The notes: generated by a model from the letters alone, not told the origin. 51,455 nucleotides of DNA from Rhizobium sp. (GCA_003527225.1 DPXQ01000075.1:22745-74199), one strand, 5' to 3'. Counted from the stretch's first letter, positions 34,590 to 43,459 are shown. Numbers and translations are program-made.

Positions 34590-34619
34590 GCCGCCGGTCT
34601 TCGGACCGGCGGCGTTTTT
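34590..34619 (+). terminator. Intrinsic terminator/attenuator between phnD and phnE1
   Basis: A perfect 10-bp stem GCCGCCGGTC/GACCGGCGGC (34590-34599, 34604-34613) with a TTCG tetraloop is followed by GTTTTT. It lies 20 nt after the phnD stop and 48 nt before phnE1. It should stop most transcripts after phnD and let a fraction continue into the permease genes. Confidence 0.85.
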
Positions 34620-34667
34620 CAATGCCGAATTTGCCGGCGTACCTTCCTCACATAAGCGAAGCAGATC

Positions 34668-35630
34668 ATGAATGGATCCTTCATGACCCCTCCCCTGAGC
34701 GACAAGGGAGCCATTGTCGAAAACCATTGGAATGCGCTCGCCAAAACGCGTCGCACCTATACAATCCTCAGCCTTCTGGTGCTCCTCGTCGCTCTTTCCG
34801 GGTCGTTGTGGTTTGCAAACGAGAGCAATTCCGGGAAATTCTTCGACCGCCTGCCGCATCTGTTCGATTTTGTCGGCGATCTCATACCCCGGGATCCCAT
34901 CGAAGTGTGGCGCGCGCTGTTCGATCTCCCCTCGCCCTACTTCGATGGCAGCCTGAAATTTGACTATGTGGAAGGCCGTTACTACGTCACGGAAAGCTTC
35001 TACATTCCCGAATACTTCTACAAGATGGTGGAAACGCTGAACATCGCCCTGCTTTCTACGCTGGTCGGGCTGGTGTGCGGGTTTGCTCTGTCATTTCTTG
35101 CCGCCCGCAACATGATGCCGAACCGCTGGGTGCGGATGATCGTGCGGCGCTTCATGGAAATCCTGCGCGCCTTTCCGGAAGTGGTGCTGGCGGGTTTCTT
35201 CCTGGCCATCCTGTCACTCGGTCCCATTCCCGCGATCATTGCGGTGTCGATCCACACCATCGGCGCGCTCGGCAAGATGTACTTCGAGGTCATCGAGAAT
35301 GCCGACATGAAGCCTGACGAAGGCCTGAAAGCGGTCGGCGCCAACTGGTTCGAGCGCGTCTGGTTCGGCATGGTGCCACAGGTCATGCCGAACTTCATGA
35401 GCTACTTCCTGCTGCGCTTCGAGATCAACGTGCGCGCATCGACCATCATCGGCGCGGTCGGCGGCGGCGGCATCGGCGAGCTTCTGCGGCTTTCGATTGG
35501 CCAAGGCCATGAGGCGAAAACGCTCGCCATCGTGCTTCTGCTGTTCACGACGATCGTAGCGGTCGATCAGTTTTCCGCCTGGCTTCGCCGCAAGCTGGTT
35601 GGTGACCAGGCCTTCCTGGCCGTTCAATAG
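34668..35630 (+). CDS. phnE: Phosphonate ABC transporter permease PhnE (first)
   Basis: A 320-residue PhnE-family permease. After one N-terminal helix (about residues 30-50) comes a periplasmic stretch of about 75 residues. The channel core follows with ALLSTLVGLVCGFALSFLAARN, the coupling-loop-like EGLKAVGANWFERVWFGMVPQVMPNF and ASTIIGAVGGGGIGELL. The start is either the ATG at 34668 or the one at 34683; neither has a strong ribosome site. It lies after the phnD terminator and 9 nt before the second permease gene, with which it probably forms a heterodimer. Confidence 0.92.
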   Translation: MNGSFMTPPLSDKGAIVENHWNALAKTRRTYTILSLLVLLVALSGSLWFANESNSGKFFDRLPHLFDFVGDLIPRDPIEVWRALFDLPSPYFDGSLKFDYVEGRYYVTESFYIPEYFYKMVETLNIALLSTLVGLVCGFALSFLAARNMMPNRWVRMIVRRFMEILRAFPEVVLAGFFLAILSLGPIPAIIAVSIHTIGALGKMYFEVIENADMKPDEGLKAVGANWFERVWFGMVPQVMPNFMSYFLLRFEINVRASTIIGAVGGGGIGELLRLSIGQGHEAKTLAIVLLLFTTIVAVDQFSAWLRRKLVGDQAFLAVQ

Positions 35631-35639
35631 GACGTATTC

Positions 35640-37142
35640 ATGAGAACGCTCGACGCCTCAGAACTGGAAAACGTGGCTCGCCGGCACCCGGGCTTGCTTG
35701 AACGATCCTTCTTCCAGCGCTTCCGCATCCCGATCGCCGTCATCAGCCTCATCCTCTATCTGCTCTTCTGCTGGTGGTTCTTTTCGATCGGCAAGGTCAT
35801 CGGTTCAGCCAACTGGACCATCGCCGGCAACTATCTTGCCGACTGGGTATCCTACGAAGTGCGTCCCGATGTGGAAATTGCGTCGGACCGGACGATGAAG
35901 ATTGTCTATCCCCGCTTTTCTCCCCTAGGGGACAATCCGAATCCAGACTGGATCGACGCCAAACGCGAAACAGTGACCCGGACGATCGAGATCCCTGCCA
36001 GCGGCCCTGCACCGGACAGTCAACCGGCCAAGACGTCGGCCTTCAGTTTCGTGGCTCCCAGCAATGCCGGCGTAGCTGCTGAGCAAACACAGGCGCGGAC
36101 CGAGACCACGACGGAAGAAGTGGTGACGGCAGCACGGATCGACATCGGATCGGCGCGGGTCGATATCGTCCCGGAACGGGTGACCGTGACGTATCGGGGT
36201 GAAAGTGTGTCTGCGGCGCTGCGCGGAGCGGACGGGGAAGTGCACGCCGAAGGCGCATTACCCTCCTGGGCAGAGCAGCGCCAACCGGGCGCAAAGATAC
36301 TCGCCTATTTCGGCTTTTCCGGCTGGCTCGAAATTCGTGACAACGTCGTCAAGATTCATCATCGCTTCTTCGGCTGGGAGAACTTTTTCTTCGACACCGA
36401 TTCACCGTTTTTCGACAAGTCGATTTCCGAGGTCGCGACCCTGGTTACTTCGGCCGAGCGGATCGATCCCGCGCAGAGCAACCTGTCGCTGGCCATCAAC
36501 AACGTCCTTTACAATCCCTCCTGGCAGCATTTCGACGTCTGGACGAAGCTGTTGCAGACGATCGTCATGGCCTTCGTGGGAACGTTGTTCGCATCGATCA
36601 TCGCCTTCCCGCTTTCCTTTATCGCGGCGCGCAACATCACGCAGAACAAGCCCATCAACCAGATCGTCAAGCGGTTCTTCGATTTCCAGCGCTCCGTCGA
36701 CATGCTGATCTGGGCTCTGTTCTTCACCCGCGCCTTCGGGCCTGGGCCGCTCGCCGGGATTTCGGCGATCTTCTTCACCGACACCGGCACGCTCGGAAAA
36801 CTCTACTCCGAAGCGCTGGAGAACATCGACGACAAGCAGCGCGAGGGCGTCAAGTCTGTCGGCGCACCGCCGGCAGCGGTGCACCGCTTCGGCGTTCTGC
36901 CCCAGGTCATGCCGCTCTTTGCTTCCCAGGCACTTTATTTCTGGGAATCGAATACGCGCTCGGCAACCATAATCGGCGCCGTAGGTGCCGGCGGGATCGG
37001 GCTGAAGCTCTGGGAGGCCATGCGCACGAACTCCGACTGGGAGAATGTCGCCTACATGGTCGTGCTCATCCTCATCGTCGTATTCGTGTTCGATTCGATA
37101 TCGAATGCGCTTCGGTCACGGCTGATTGGAAGGAAAGCCTGA
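35640..37142 (+). CDS. phnE: Phosphonate ABC transporter permease PhnE (second, with large periplasmic insertion)
   Basis: A 500-residue PhnE-family permease, much longer than the 260-300 residues of a minimal PhnE. One helix (about 30-50) is followed by about 240 non-hydrophobic residues, including a Thr/Glu/Ala-rich part near 140-155, before the membrane core resumes at about 300. The core has AFVGTLFASIIAFPLSFIAARN, the loop EGVKSVGAPPAAVHRFGVLPQVMP and SATIIGAVGAGGIGLKL. The insertion probably faces the periplasm and may dock PhnD. It resembles rhizobial PhoT-type permeases as I recall them. Confidence 0.9.
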   Translation: MRTLDASELENVARRHPGLLERSFFQRFRIPIAVISLILYLLFCWWFFSIGKVIGSANWTIAGNYLADWVSYEVRPDVEIASDRTMKIVYPRFSPLGDNPNPDWIDAKRETVTRTIEIPASGPAPDSQPAKTSAFSFVAPSNAGVAAEQTQARTETTTEEVVTAARIDIGSARVDIVPERVTVTYRGESVSAALRGADGEVHAEGALPSWAEQRQPGAKILAYFGFSGWLEIRDNVVKIHHRFFGWENFFFDTDSPFFDKSISEVATLVTSAERIDPAQSNLSLAINNVLYNPSWQHFDVWTKLLQTIVMAFVGTLFASIIAFPLSFIAARNITQNKPINQIVKRFFDFQRSVDMLIWALFFTRAFGPGPLAGISAIFFTDTGTLGKLYSEALENIDDKQREGVKSVGAPPAAVHRFGVLPQVMPLFASQALYFWESNTRSATIIGAVGAGGIGLKLWEAMRTNSDWENVAYMVVLILIVVFVFDSISNALRSRLIGRKA

Positions 37143-37164
37143 AGATCTCAGCAATCGACGGCTG

Positions 37165-37195
37165 CCATCATCATTCTGTCATGTGGATCGATTAT
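37165..37195 (+). promoter_or_regulatory. Pho box and -10 element before the DUF1045-phnM-phnN unit
   Basis: CCATCAT (37165-37171) and the perfect half-site CTGTCAT (37176-37182) lie 11 nt apart, 12 of 14 consensus positions. GATTAT (37190-37195) starts 7 nt after the box, nearly the same geometry as at phnC. Confidence 0.65.
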
Positions 37196-37267
37196 CGGAC
37201 CGTCTTCTTGCCTTGAGGCGGCGATCCGGCCAACACTATCGCCCACAGCTTTCCGGGGAATTGATTC

Positions 37268-37957
37268 TTGCGCTACGCGTTGTATTTCACGCCACCTGAA
37301 GACGATCCGCTGACGAAGATCGCGGCACGGTGGCTCGGGCGCGATGTCTTTTCGGGCGAAGATCTGGCACTCGAGCCGGTCAGCGGATTTGCGGACGACC
37401 AGGTGATGGCCCTGACTTCGGAACCGCGTCGCTACGGATTCCATGCGACGCTAAAGGCGCCTTTCCAACTTGCCGACGGTCAGAGTGAGGACGCTCTGGT
37501 GAAAGCCCTCGGACGGTTCTCCACGGGCGCCCGCGCCTTCGATATTCCCTCGGTCACCGTCGGTCAGCTCGGCCCGTTCTTCGCGCTCGTCCCCGAAGAG
37601 CCGCATCGCCCGTTACAGGACTTCGCCGCCTCGGTGGTTGAAACCTTCGAGCCGTTCCGCGCACCTCTGAGTGACGCCGACATCGCCAGGCGCAAGCCGG
37701 AGAAACTCAACGACGCGCAGCGCGCCAATCTCATGCGCTGGGGGTATCCCTACGTCATGGAGGAATTCCGCTTCCACATGACGCTGACCGGTCCAGTCGA
37801 GCCGGACGCCAGCGCCGGTGTGGCAACGCTTCTTCACGATCGCTTTGCCGCCTTCTGCGGCCGGCCGCTACGCATTTCCGGCCTCGCGCTTTATGTCGAA
37901 AAGGACCGGGGTGCGCCTTTCACCATCCACTCGTGGCTGCCGCTCGGTGGCGCCTGA
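37268..37957 (+). CDS. DUF1045 phosphonate-metabolism protein, 2H-phosphoesterase-like
   Basis: A 229-residue protein with two histidine motifs, YGFHATLKAPF (near residue 60) and FRFHMTLTGPV (near residue 164), the H-x-T pair of the 2H phosphoesterase fold. The family is regularly linked to phn genes. Because no phnP (the cyclic ribose phosphodiesterase) is present in this locus, this protein is the best candidate to open the cyclic ribose 1,2-phosphate made by PhnJ; that is inference. The start is a TTG at 37268 with GGGGA 8 nt upstream. phnM follows after 20 nt. Confidence 0.85.
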   Translation: MRYALYFTPPEDDPLTKIAARWLGRDVFSGEDLALEPVSGFADDQVMALTSEPRRYGFHATLKAPFQLADGQSEDALVKALGRFSTGARAFDIPSVTVGQLGPFFALVPEEPHRPLQDFAASVVETFEPFRAPLSDADIARRKPEKLNDAQRANLMRWGYPYVMEEFRFHMTLTGPVEPDASAGVATLLHDRFAAFCGRPLRISGLALYVEKDRGAPFTIHSWLPLGGA

Positions 37958-37977
37958 AACAAGGAAAGCCTGATCCC

Positions 37978-39117
37978 ATGTCTGCCGAAACCGTTTTGAC
38001 CAATGCCAGGATCGTTCTGGAGGACAGCATCGTCGCCGGCACTCTTGTGGTTCGCAATGGCCGTATTGCCGAAATCTCCGAGGGATCGACGAAGGTTGGC
38101 GAAGATTTCGATGGCGACTATCTCATTCCCGGCCTGGTCGAGCTTCATACCGATCACCTTGAAGCCCACTATTCCCCTCGCCCGGGCGTGAGATGGGACA
38201 AGACCTCGGCCATCCAGGCTCATGACGCGCAGGTCGTGACCTCCGGGATCACCACGGTCTTCGATTGCCTGCGGATGGGCTCCGACGAGGACGGCGGCTT
38301 CGTCAAGGGCGAGATGCGCGAGATGGCCGATGCCATCCAGGCGGCGGAACGTGAAGACCGGCTGCGGGCCGAACACCTCATTCACTTGCGTTGCGAAGTC
38401 TCCGCCGAGGACGTGCTCGACCATTTCGCCGATTTCGAGACAGACCCCTATGTGCGGCTCGTGTCGCTGATGGACCATGCGCCGGGTCAGCGCCAGTTCC
38501 AGACGATGGAGCAGTATACGCTCTACTACAAGACCAAGCGCGGCCTCTCGGACGAGGCATTTGCACATTTCGTCGCCCGTCGTCAGGAAGCCTCGGCTCT
38601 CTACGCCGCCCCGCATCGCGATACATTGGCCAGATCCTGTGCCGCGCGCGGCATCACGGTGGCGAGCCACGACGACGCCACGCTCGACCATGTGGACGAG
38701 GCTGTCGGCTATGGCGTCAAGCTTGCCGAATTCCCGACCAGCTTCGACGCTGCGGATGCCTCCCACAAGGCGGGAATGAGCGTCTTGATGGGCGCGCCGA
38801 ACATCGTGCGTGGCAAGTCCCATTCCGGCAACATCGCCGCGCGCGATCTCGCCGAGCGCGGTGTGCTGGACGTGCTCTCCTCGGACTACGTGCCGCTCAG
38901 CCTCCTCCACGCGCCTTTCGTCCTTGCCGATGAGCTGGGCAGCATCTCGCTTCCCCGGGCGCTTGCCATGGTCACCTCGACGCCAGCCCGCACAGTCGGG
39001 CTCGACGACCGTGGCCGCATCGACACCGGCCTGCGCGCCGACCTCGTGCGCGTGCGCCGCCATGCCGGTGTGCCAATCGTGCGCTCGGTCTGGCGCGAAG
39101 GTCGGCGGGTGGCCTGA
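37978..39117 (+). CDS. phnM: Alpha-D-ribose 1-methylphosphonate 5-triphosphate diphosphatase PhnM
   Basis: PhnM, 379 residues, an amidohydrolase-superfamily enzyme that removes pyrophosphate from the phosphonate-ribose triphosphate before PhnJ acts. Metal ligands are in LHTDHLEAHYSPRPG, then RCEVSAEDV, VASHDDATLDHV and LSSDYVPLSLLHAP. The ATG at 37978 is chosen; the open frame upstream overlaps the DUF1045 gene. The stop overlaps the phnN start by 1 nt (TGATG), giving translational coupling. Confidence 0.94.
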   Translation: MSAETVLTNARIVLEDSIVAGTLVVRNGRIAEISEGSTKVGEDFDGDYLIPGLVELHTDHLEAHYSPRPGVRWDKTSAIQAHDAQVVTSGITTVFDCLRMGSDEDGGFVKGEMREMADAIQAAEREDRLRAEHLIHLRCEVSAEDVLDHFADFETDPYVRLVSLMDHAPGQRQFQTMEQYTLYYKTKRGLSDEAFAHFVARRQEASALYAAPHRDTLARSCAARGITVASHDDATLDHVDEAVGYGVKLAEFPTSFDAADASHKAGMSVLMGAPNIVRGKSHSGNIAARDLAERGVLDVLSSDYVPLSLLHAPFVLADELGSISLPRALAMVTSTPARTVGLDDRGRIDTGLRADLVRVRRHAGVPIVRSVWREGRRVA

Positions 39118-39725
39118 TGGACGGGCGGGAAACCAAGGCGCGGCCAGTTTCCCCGGCGGGCACTCTTGCGGCCATCGTCGGCCCGAGCGGTGCCGGCAAG
39201 GACAGCCTGATTTCTCTTGCGATGGCGCACTTCGGTCATCGACCGGACGTTCACTTCGTCAAGCGCATCATCACCCGGGACAAGGACGCCGGTAGCGAGG
39301 ACCACACAGGCGTCTCGGCTGAGGAATTCGAGATCATGCGGCTTGAGGGCAGCTTTGCCGTCCATTGGGACGCGCACGGCCTGCGCTATGGAATACCAGC
39401 GTCCGTCAACGAAAAACTGGCGCTTGGCCATCTCGTCATCGCCAATGGCTCGCGCTCGGCGCTCCACCTCTTTTCCAGGACGTTTCAGAAGCTTCTGGTC
39501 ATCAATGTGACGGCCCGGTCGGAGGTTCTGGCCAAGCGGCTGGAACTGCGTGGACGCGAAAGCAGCGAAGACATCCAGCGCCGTCTCGAGCGCAGCTCGC
39601 TGGAGGTCACGGGCGACCTCAATACCGTAACCATCGACAACAGCGGTCTTTTGGCAGATGCCGGCGCGCGGATGATCGCCTTGCTCGAAAGCGTGCTTTG
39701 CGAGGGCAGAGCGCGACCGCAATAA
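39117..39725 (+). CDS. phnN: Ribose 1,5-bisphosphate phosphokinase PhnN
   Basis: PhnN, 202 residues, a guanylate-kinase-like enzyme that phosphorylates ribose 1,5-bisphosphate to PRPP, returning the ribose carrier to metabolism. The P-loop is [12 protein letters not shown] near residue 20. RIITRDKDAGSEDHTGVS and HWDAHGLRYGIP are the acceptor-binding segments. It is the last phn gene and ends 3 nt before the convergent pcaB stop, so read-through antisense is possible; I see no terminator in between. Confidence 0.93.
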   Translation: MDGRETKARPVSPAGTLAAIVGPSGAGKDSLISLAMAHFGHRPDVHFVKRIITRDKDAGSEDHTGVSAEEFEIMRLEGSFAVHWDAHGLRYGIPASVNEKLALGHLVIANGSRSALHLFSRTFQKLLVINVTARSEVLAKRLELRGRESSEDIQRRLERSSLEVTGDLNTVTIDNSGLLADAGARMIALLESVLCEGRARPQ

Positions 39726-39728
39726 ACT

Positions 39729-40787
39729 TCAGCGCCGTTCGCCGATCCGCTCGATGGATGTCAGCATCGCGGCCCCATGAGCGAGGGCGAGTGCTGCCGC
39801 TTCGATCATCTGCGGCAGGATCAGCCATTCCAGCGTCCAGGCGCTGCCGGAACGCTCCTGCTCGTGGACAAGGGCCTGATGCACCCCGGAGACTTGCGTT
39901 GCATTGTAACGCGCAAGCGCCACCAGCACCTCGGCCAGAACCGGGTTGTGCTTGTGCGGCATTGCCGAGGACCCGCCGCCGCCTGAAATCTCGACCTGAT
40001 CGATGCCGTTCTGGACCATAAGGGCGACATCCTGGCCGATCTTGCCGAGCGCCCCGGTAATCCGGGAGAGGAAGTTGCTGAAGTCGGCGATGCGGCCGCG
40101 ATCCGTGTGCGGCACGTAATCCGGAACGGAAAGGCCGAGTTCGCCGGCCATGGCATTTCGCACCGCGCCGATGTGATCCTCGAACTTTTCCGCGGTCCCG
40201 GCAGCACCCGCCAGGGAGAGCACGAGCATCTGCTGCTTCTGCCGGGAAAGCCCCTCAGCGACCCGCGCCACGCTATTTCTCCAGACCGAAATGCGGTCGC
40301 CGGCCGTGATCATGATTGCCGCCTGCATGCGGGAATATGCCATCAAAGGCTCAGCCCCAAAACGATCCAGCAATCCGGCAAGGACATCGTCAACCACGCC
40401 AAGCCGCTTCTCGATAAGGGCAAACACCGGCACCAGCTTCAGCGCCGTCGCCGTGTCGACAACGTCCTGTGTCGTCGCCCCGAAATGCAGGGTCCTGCCC
40501 GGCTTCTCAGCGAGGGTTTCACGCAACTGGTTGACAAGATCCGGGACCGGCACGCCATCGCGCAGGGTGGCCGCCGTCAATCGGCGCATATCCGGCTCAA
40601 AACCGCCGATTGCCGCGATGACGGCCTCAGCCGCCTCGCTGTCGATCAAACCGGCTTGCGCCTCCGCACGAGCCAAGGCCTTTTCGAACCGCAGCATTGC
40701 GGCGATATCCTTGCCGGAATCAAGGAGCGCGGCGACCTCATCGTCGCCGAGAAGACCCGCGAAATATGGCTGGGCGGTCAGAGCCAT
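39729..40787 (-). CDS. pcaB: 3-carboxy-cis,cis-muconate cycloisomerase
   Basis: PcaB, 352 residues, a fumarase/aspartase-superfamily lyase that turns 3-carboxymuconate into 4-carboxymuconolactone. The superfamily signature is the GGGGSSAMPHKHNPV segment near residue 270, and LHFGATTQDVVDTATAL near residue 100 is the second conserved region. It is the most distal gene of the pca run, 3 nt after pcaF, rather than in its frequent rhizobial place after pcaG. Confidence 0.94.
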   Translation of the reverse strand: MALTAQPYFAGLLGDDEVAALLDSGKDIAAMLRFEKALARAEAQAGLIDSEAAEAVIAAIGGFEPDMRRLTAATLRDGVPVPDLVNQLRETLAEKPGRTLHFGATTQDVVDTATALKLVPVFALIEKRLGVVDDVLAGLLDRFGAEPLMAYSRMQAAIMITAGDRISVWRNSVARVAEGLSRQKQQMLVLSLAGAAGTAEKFEDHIGAVRNAMAGELGLSVPDYVPHTDRGRIADFSNFLSRITGALGKIGQDVALMVQNGIDQVEISGGGGSSAMPHKHNPVLAEVLVALARYNATQVSGVHQALVHEQERSGSAWTLEWLILPQMIEAAALALAHGAAMLTSIERIGERR

Positions 40788-40790
40788 CGA

Positions 40791-41993
40791 TCAGACGCGC
40801 TCCAGTGCAACCGCGATGCCTTGGCCGACACCGATACACATGGTCGAGAGCGAATAGCGGCCGCCGGTGAGGGACAGTTCCAGGGCCGCCGTGCCGGTTA
40901 TGCGCGCACCCGACATACCGAGCGGATGGCCAAGTGCGATCGCGCCGCCATTGCGGTTCACACGTGGATCATCGTCCGTAATGCCGAGCTGGCGGAGCGT
41001 CGCAAGCCCCTGGGATGCAAAGGCCTCGTTGAGTTCGATGACATCGAACTGGTCCTGGCGCAGGCCGAGTCGTGCCATCAGCTTCTGGGAAGCCGGTGCC
41101 GGGCCGATACCCATGACGCGCGGCGGAACGCCGGCGGTGGCACCTCCGAGGATACGGGCAATCGGCGTCAACCCGTGCTTCTTCGCGGCGGCTTCAGAGG
41201 CAATGATAAGGGCTGCGGCGCCGTCATTGACGCCGGAAGCATTGCCGGCGGTGACCGAACCGCCGTCGCGGAAAGGAGCCTTGAGCTTGGCGAGCGTCTC
41301 GACGGTCGTGGCGCGCGGATGTTCGTCGCGATCGACGACGACGGGATCGCCCTTGCGTTGCGGGATCGTCACCGGAGTGATTTCCTTCGCCAGACGGCCG
41401 TTTTCCTGTGCGGCGGCGGCCTTGTTTTGCGAGCGGACGGCAAAGGCGTCCTGATCTTCGCGGCTGACATGATAGTCTTCGGCCACGTTCTCGCCGGTCT
41501 CCGGCATGGAATCGACACCATACATCTTCTTCATCAGCGGATTGACGAAGCGCCAGCCAATGGTGGTGTCGTGGATTTCAGCGTGACGCGAAAAGGCACT
41601 CTCGGCCTTCGGCATGACGAAGGGGGCGCGGCTCATGCTTTCGACACCGCCGGCGATCATCAGCTCGGCCTCGCCGGACTTGATGGCGCGTGCCGCGGTG
41701 ATGATTGCATCCATGCCGGATCCGCAGAGCCTGTTGATGGTGGTGCCCGTAAGCGAGACGGGCAGTCCGGCAAGCAGCAGCGACATGCGGGCCACGTTGC
41801 GGTTGTCCTCGCCCGCCTGATTGGCGCAGCCGAAAATGACATCATCGACGACTTCGAGGTCGAGGCCGGCATGCCTGGCCATCAGTGCCTTCAACGGGAT
41901 GGCGCCGAGATCATCGGCGCGGACAGACGACAGCGCGCCGCCGAAACGGCCGATCGGCGTGCGGATATAGTCACAGATGAAGGCTTCGGTCAT
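40791..41993 (-). CDS. pcaF: 3-oxoadipyl-CoA thiolase
   Basis: PcaF, 400 residues, cleaving 3-oxoadipyl-CoA with CoA to succinyl-CoA and acetyl-CoA, the last step of the beta-ketoadipate pathway. The nucleophile is the Cys of TTINRLCGSGMDAI near residue 90. GGAIALGHPLGMSGARI holds the catalytic His and STMCIGVGQG the second Cys. The N terminus TEAFICDYIRTPIGRFGGAL is typical of PcaF. The ATG at 41993 has AAGGA 7 nt upstream. pcaJ ends 4 nt before. Confidence 0.95.
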   Translation of the reverse strand: MTEAFICDYIRTPIGRFGGALSSVRADDLGAIPLKALMARHAGLDLEVVDDVIFGCANQAGEDNRNVARMSLLLAGLPVSLTGTTINRLCGSGMDAIITAARAIKSGEAELMIAGGVESMSRAPFVMPKAESAFSRHAEIHDTTIGWRFVNPLMKKMYGVDSMPETGENVAEDYHVSREDQDAFAVRSQNKAAAAQENGRLAKEITPVTIPQRKGDPVVVDRDEHPRATTVETLAKLKAPFRDGGSVTAGNASGVNDGAAALIIASEAAAKKHGLTPIARILGGATAGVPPRVMGIGPAPASQKLMARLGLRQDQFDVIELNEAFASQGLATLRQLGITDDDPRVNRNGGAIALGHPLGMSGARITGTAALELSLTGGRYSLSTMCIGVGQGIAVALERV

Positions 41994-41997
41994 CACA

Positions 41998-42693
41998 TCA
42001 TCCTTGCAGCTCAGGCACGACGAGGTCGGCGACGACACCCTCCGTGTGCAGAGGCGCGCCCGTCATCGCCTGGAGTTCCTCCATCAACATACCGGCCAGT
42101 TTCTCCCGCACCACAAAATGGCCCTTCATGATATCGACCACTGCGTGGCTCGTATAGACACGCGTGATACAGCCGACGCCAGTCAGTGGAAAGGTACATT
42201 TTTCAACGAGCTTGGGCGCGCCGTCCTTCGTGACGTGTTCGGTGATCACGAAAACCTGCTTCGCACCATGAACGAGGTCCATCGCCCCACCAACGGCCGG
42301 CACACCCTTGGAGCCCACTCGCCAATTGGCCAGATCGCCATTCTGCGCGACCTGATAAGCCCCGAGGATGGCGACATCCAGATGGCCGCCGCGCACCATG
42401 GCAAAGCTGTCGGCATGATGGAAGAAGGAGGCGCCGGGCTTGAGCGTCACCGCCTTCTTGCCCGCATTGATCAGATCCCAGTCCTCTTGCCCGGGCGCCG
42501 GCGGCTCGCCGAAGTTCAGAATGCCGTTTTCGGTGTGAAAGATCGCCTCGCGTCCCGGCGGCTGATACCGGGCGACCATTTCCGGGAATCCTATGCCCAG
42601 GTTCACATAGGCACCATCGGCGATGTCCTGCGCCGCGCGCCAGGCGATCTGTGCGTTGGAAAGCTTGATATCTTCGCGTGTATCGACGGTCAT
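41998..42693 (-). CDS. pcaJ: 3-oxoadipate CoA-transferase subunit B
   Basis: PcaJ, 231 residues, the beta subunit of succinyl-CoA:3-oxoadipate CoA-transferase. GAYVNLGIGFPEMVARY near the N terminus and the active-site stretch HTENGILNFG (catalytic Glu) are intact, as is AVGGAMDLVHGAKQVFVITEH. The ATG at 42693 overlaps the pcaI stop by 4 nt. The long open extension upstream runs inside pcaI and is not coding. Confidence 0.94.
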   Translation of the reverse strand: MTVDTREDIKLSNAQIAWRAAQDIADGAYVNLGIGFPEMVARYQPPGREAIFHTENGILNFGEPPAPGQEDWDLINAGKKAVTLKPGASFFHHADSFAMVRGGHLDVAILGAYQVAQNGDLANWRVGSKGVPAVGGAMDLVHGAKQVFVITEHVTKDGAPKLVEKCTFPLTGVGCITRVYTSHAVVDIMKGHFVVREKLAGMLMEELQAMTGAPLHTEGVVADLVVPELQG

Positions 42694-43397
42694 ACGTAGG
42701 CCACTCCGGCTCGGATGAGCTCTTCTTCCTGCTGCGGGTTTTGGATTTCCACGAGGCCGTTGACGAAAATGCCGGGGGTGACGACATGCTCCGGATCGAT
42801 GCCACCGGCAGGGACGATTCTCGAGACTTGAGCGATTGTCGTGGCGGCGGCCATGCACATCAGCGGATTGAAGTTCCGGCCAGCCTTGTTGTAGGTCAGG
42901 TTGCCGTGCCTGTCGCCGATCTGAGCTTTGACAATGGCGAAATCGGCTTTCAGCCAGCGCTCCTGCACATAGGGGCGGCCATCGAACTCGGCAGTCGGCT
43001 TGCCCTCTGCGAGCTCGGTGCCATAGGCGGTCGGGGTGTAGAAGGCTGGTATGCCGGCGCCGCCCGCGCGGATGCGCTCGGCCAAGGTCCCCTGGGGCAC
43101 GAGTTCAAGTTCGATCTCGCCGGCGAGATACTTGTCCGTGAAAGCCCGGGGATCGGAAGAACGTGGGAAGGAGCAGATCATCTTCTTCACCATGCCGGCA
43201 TCGATCATCGCCGCGATGCCTATGCGTCCGTTGCCGGCATTGTTGTTGATGACCGTCAGATCCTTGGGCCCCTTGTCAATCAGGGCATGGATCAGTTCGA
43301 TCGGCGCGCCCGATCCGCCGAAGCCGCCGATCATGACGGTCGCGCCATCACCGATATCAGCCACGGCTTTTGCCGCGGTTGCGATTGTCTTGTCCAT
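42690..43397 (-). CDS. pcaI: 3-oxoadipate CoA-transferase subunit A
   Basis: PcaI, 235 residues, the alpha subunit pairing with PcaJ to activate 3-oxoadipate with CoA from succinyl-CoA. The glycine-rich N-terminal loop DGATVMIGGFGGSGAP and LTVINNNAGNG are characteristic, and RAFTDKYLAGEIELELVPQGTL follows in mid-protein in two pieces. It starts 94 nt after pcaG; a GC-rich hairpin lies in that gap. Confidence 0.94.
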   Translation of the reverse strand: MDKTIATAAKAVADIGDGATVMIGGFGGSGAPIELIHALIDKGPKDLTVINNNAGNGRIGIAAMIDAGMVKKMICSFPRSSDPRAFTDKYLAGEIELELVPQGTLAERIRAGGAGIPAFYTPTAYGTELAEGKPTAEFDGRPYVQERWLKADFAIVKAQIGDRHGNLTYNKAGRNFNPLMCMAAATTIAQVSRIVPAGGIDPEHVVTPGIFVNGLVEIQNPQQEEELIRAGVAYV

Positions 43398-43459
43398 TTG
43401 AAATCCCCATCCCGGCTCGGTCGATCATCCTGGCCGGCGACCAAATCCCGATGGAACAC

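Noticed and set aside
39117..39725. phnN read as guanylate kinase (gmk)
   Set aside because: The fold is shared, but the gene overlaps phnM and the P-loop and acceptor segments fit PhnN; gmk would be expected elsewhere.
40107..42131. Plus-strand open frame of about 670 codons antisense to pcaB and pcaF
   Set aside because: It crosses two well-identified genes on the other strand and resembles no protein; typical antisense openness in GC-rich DNA.
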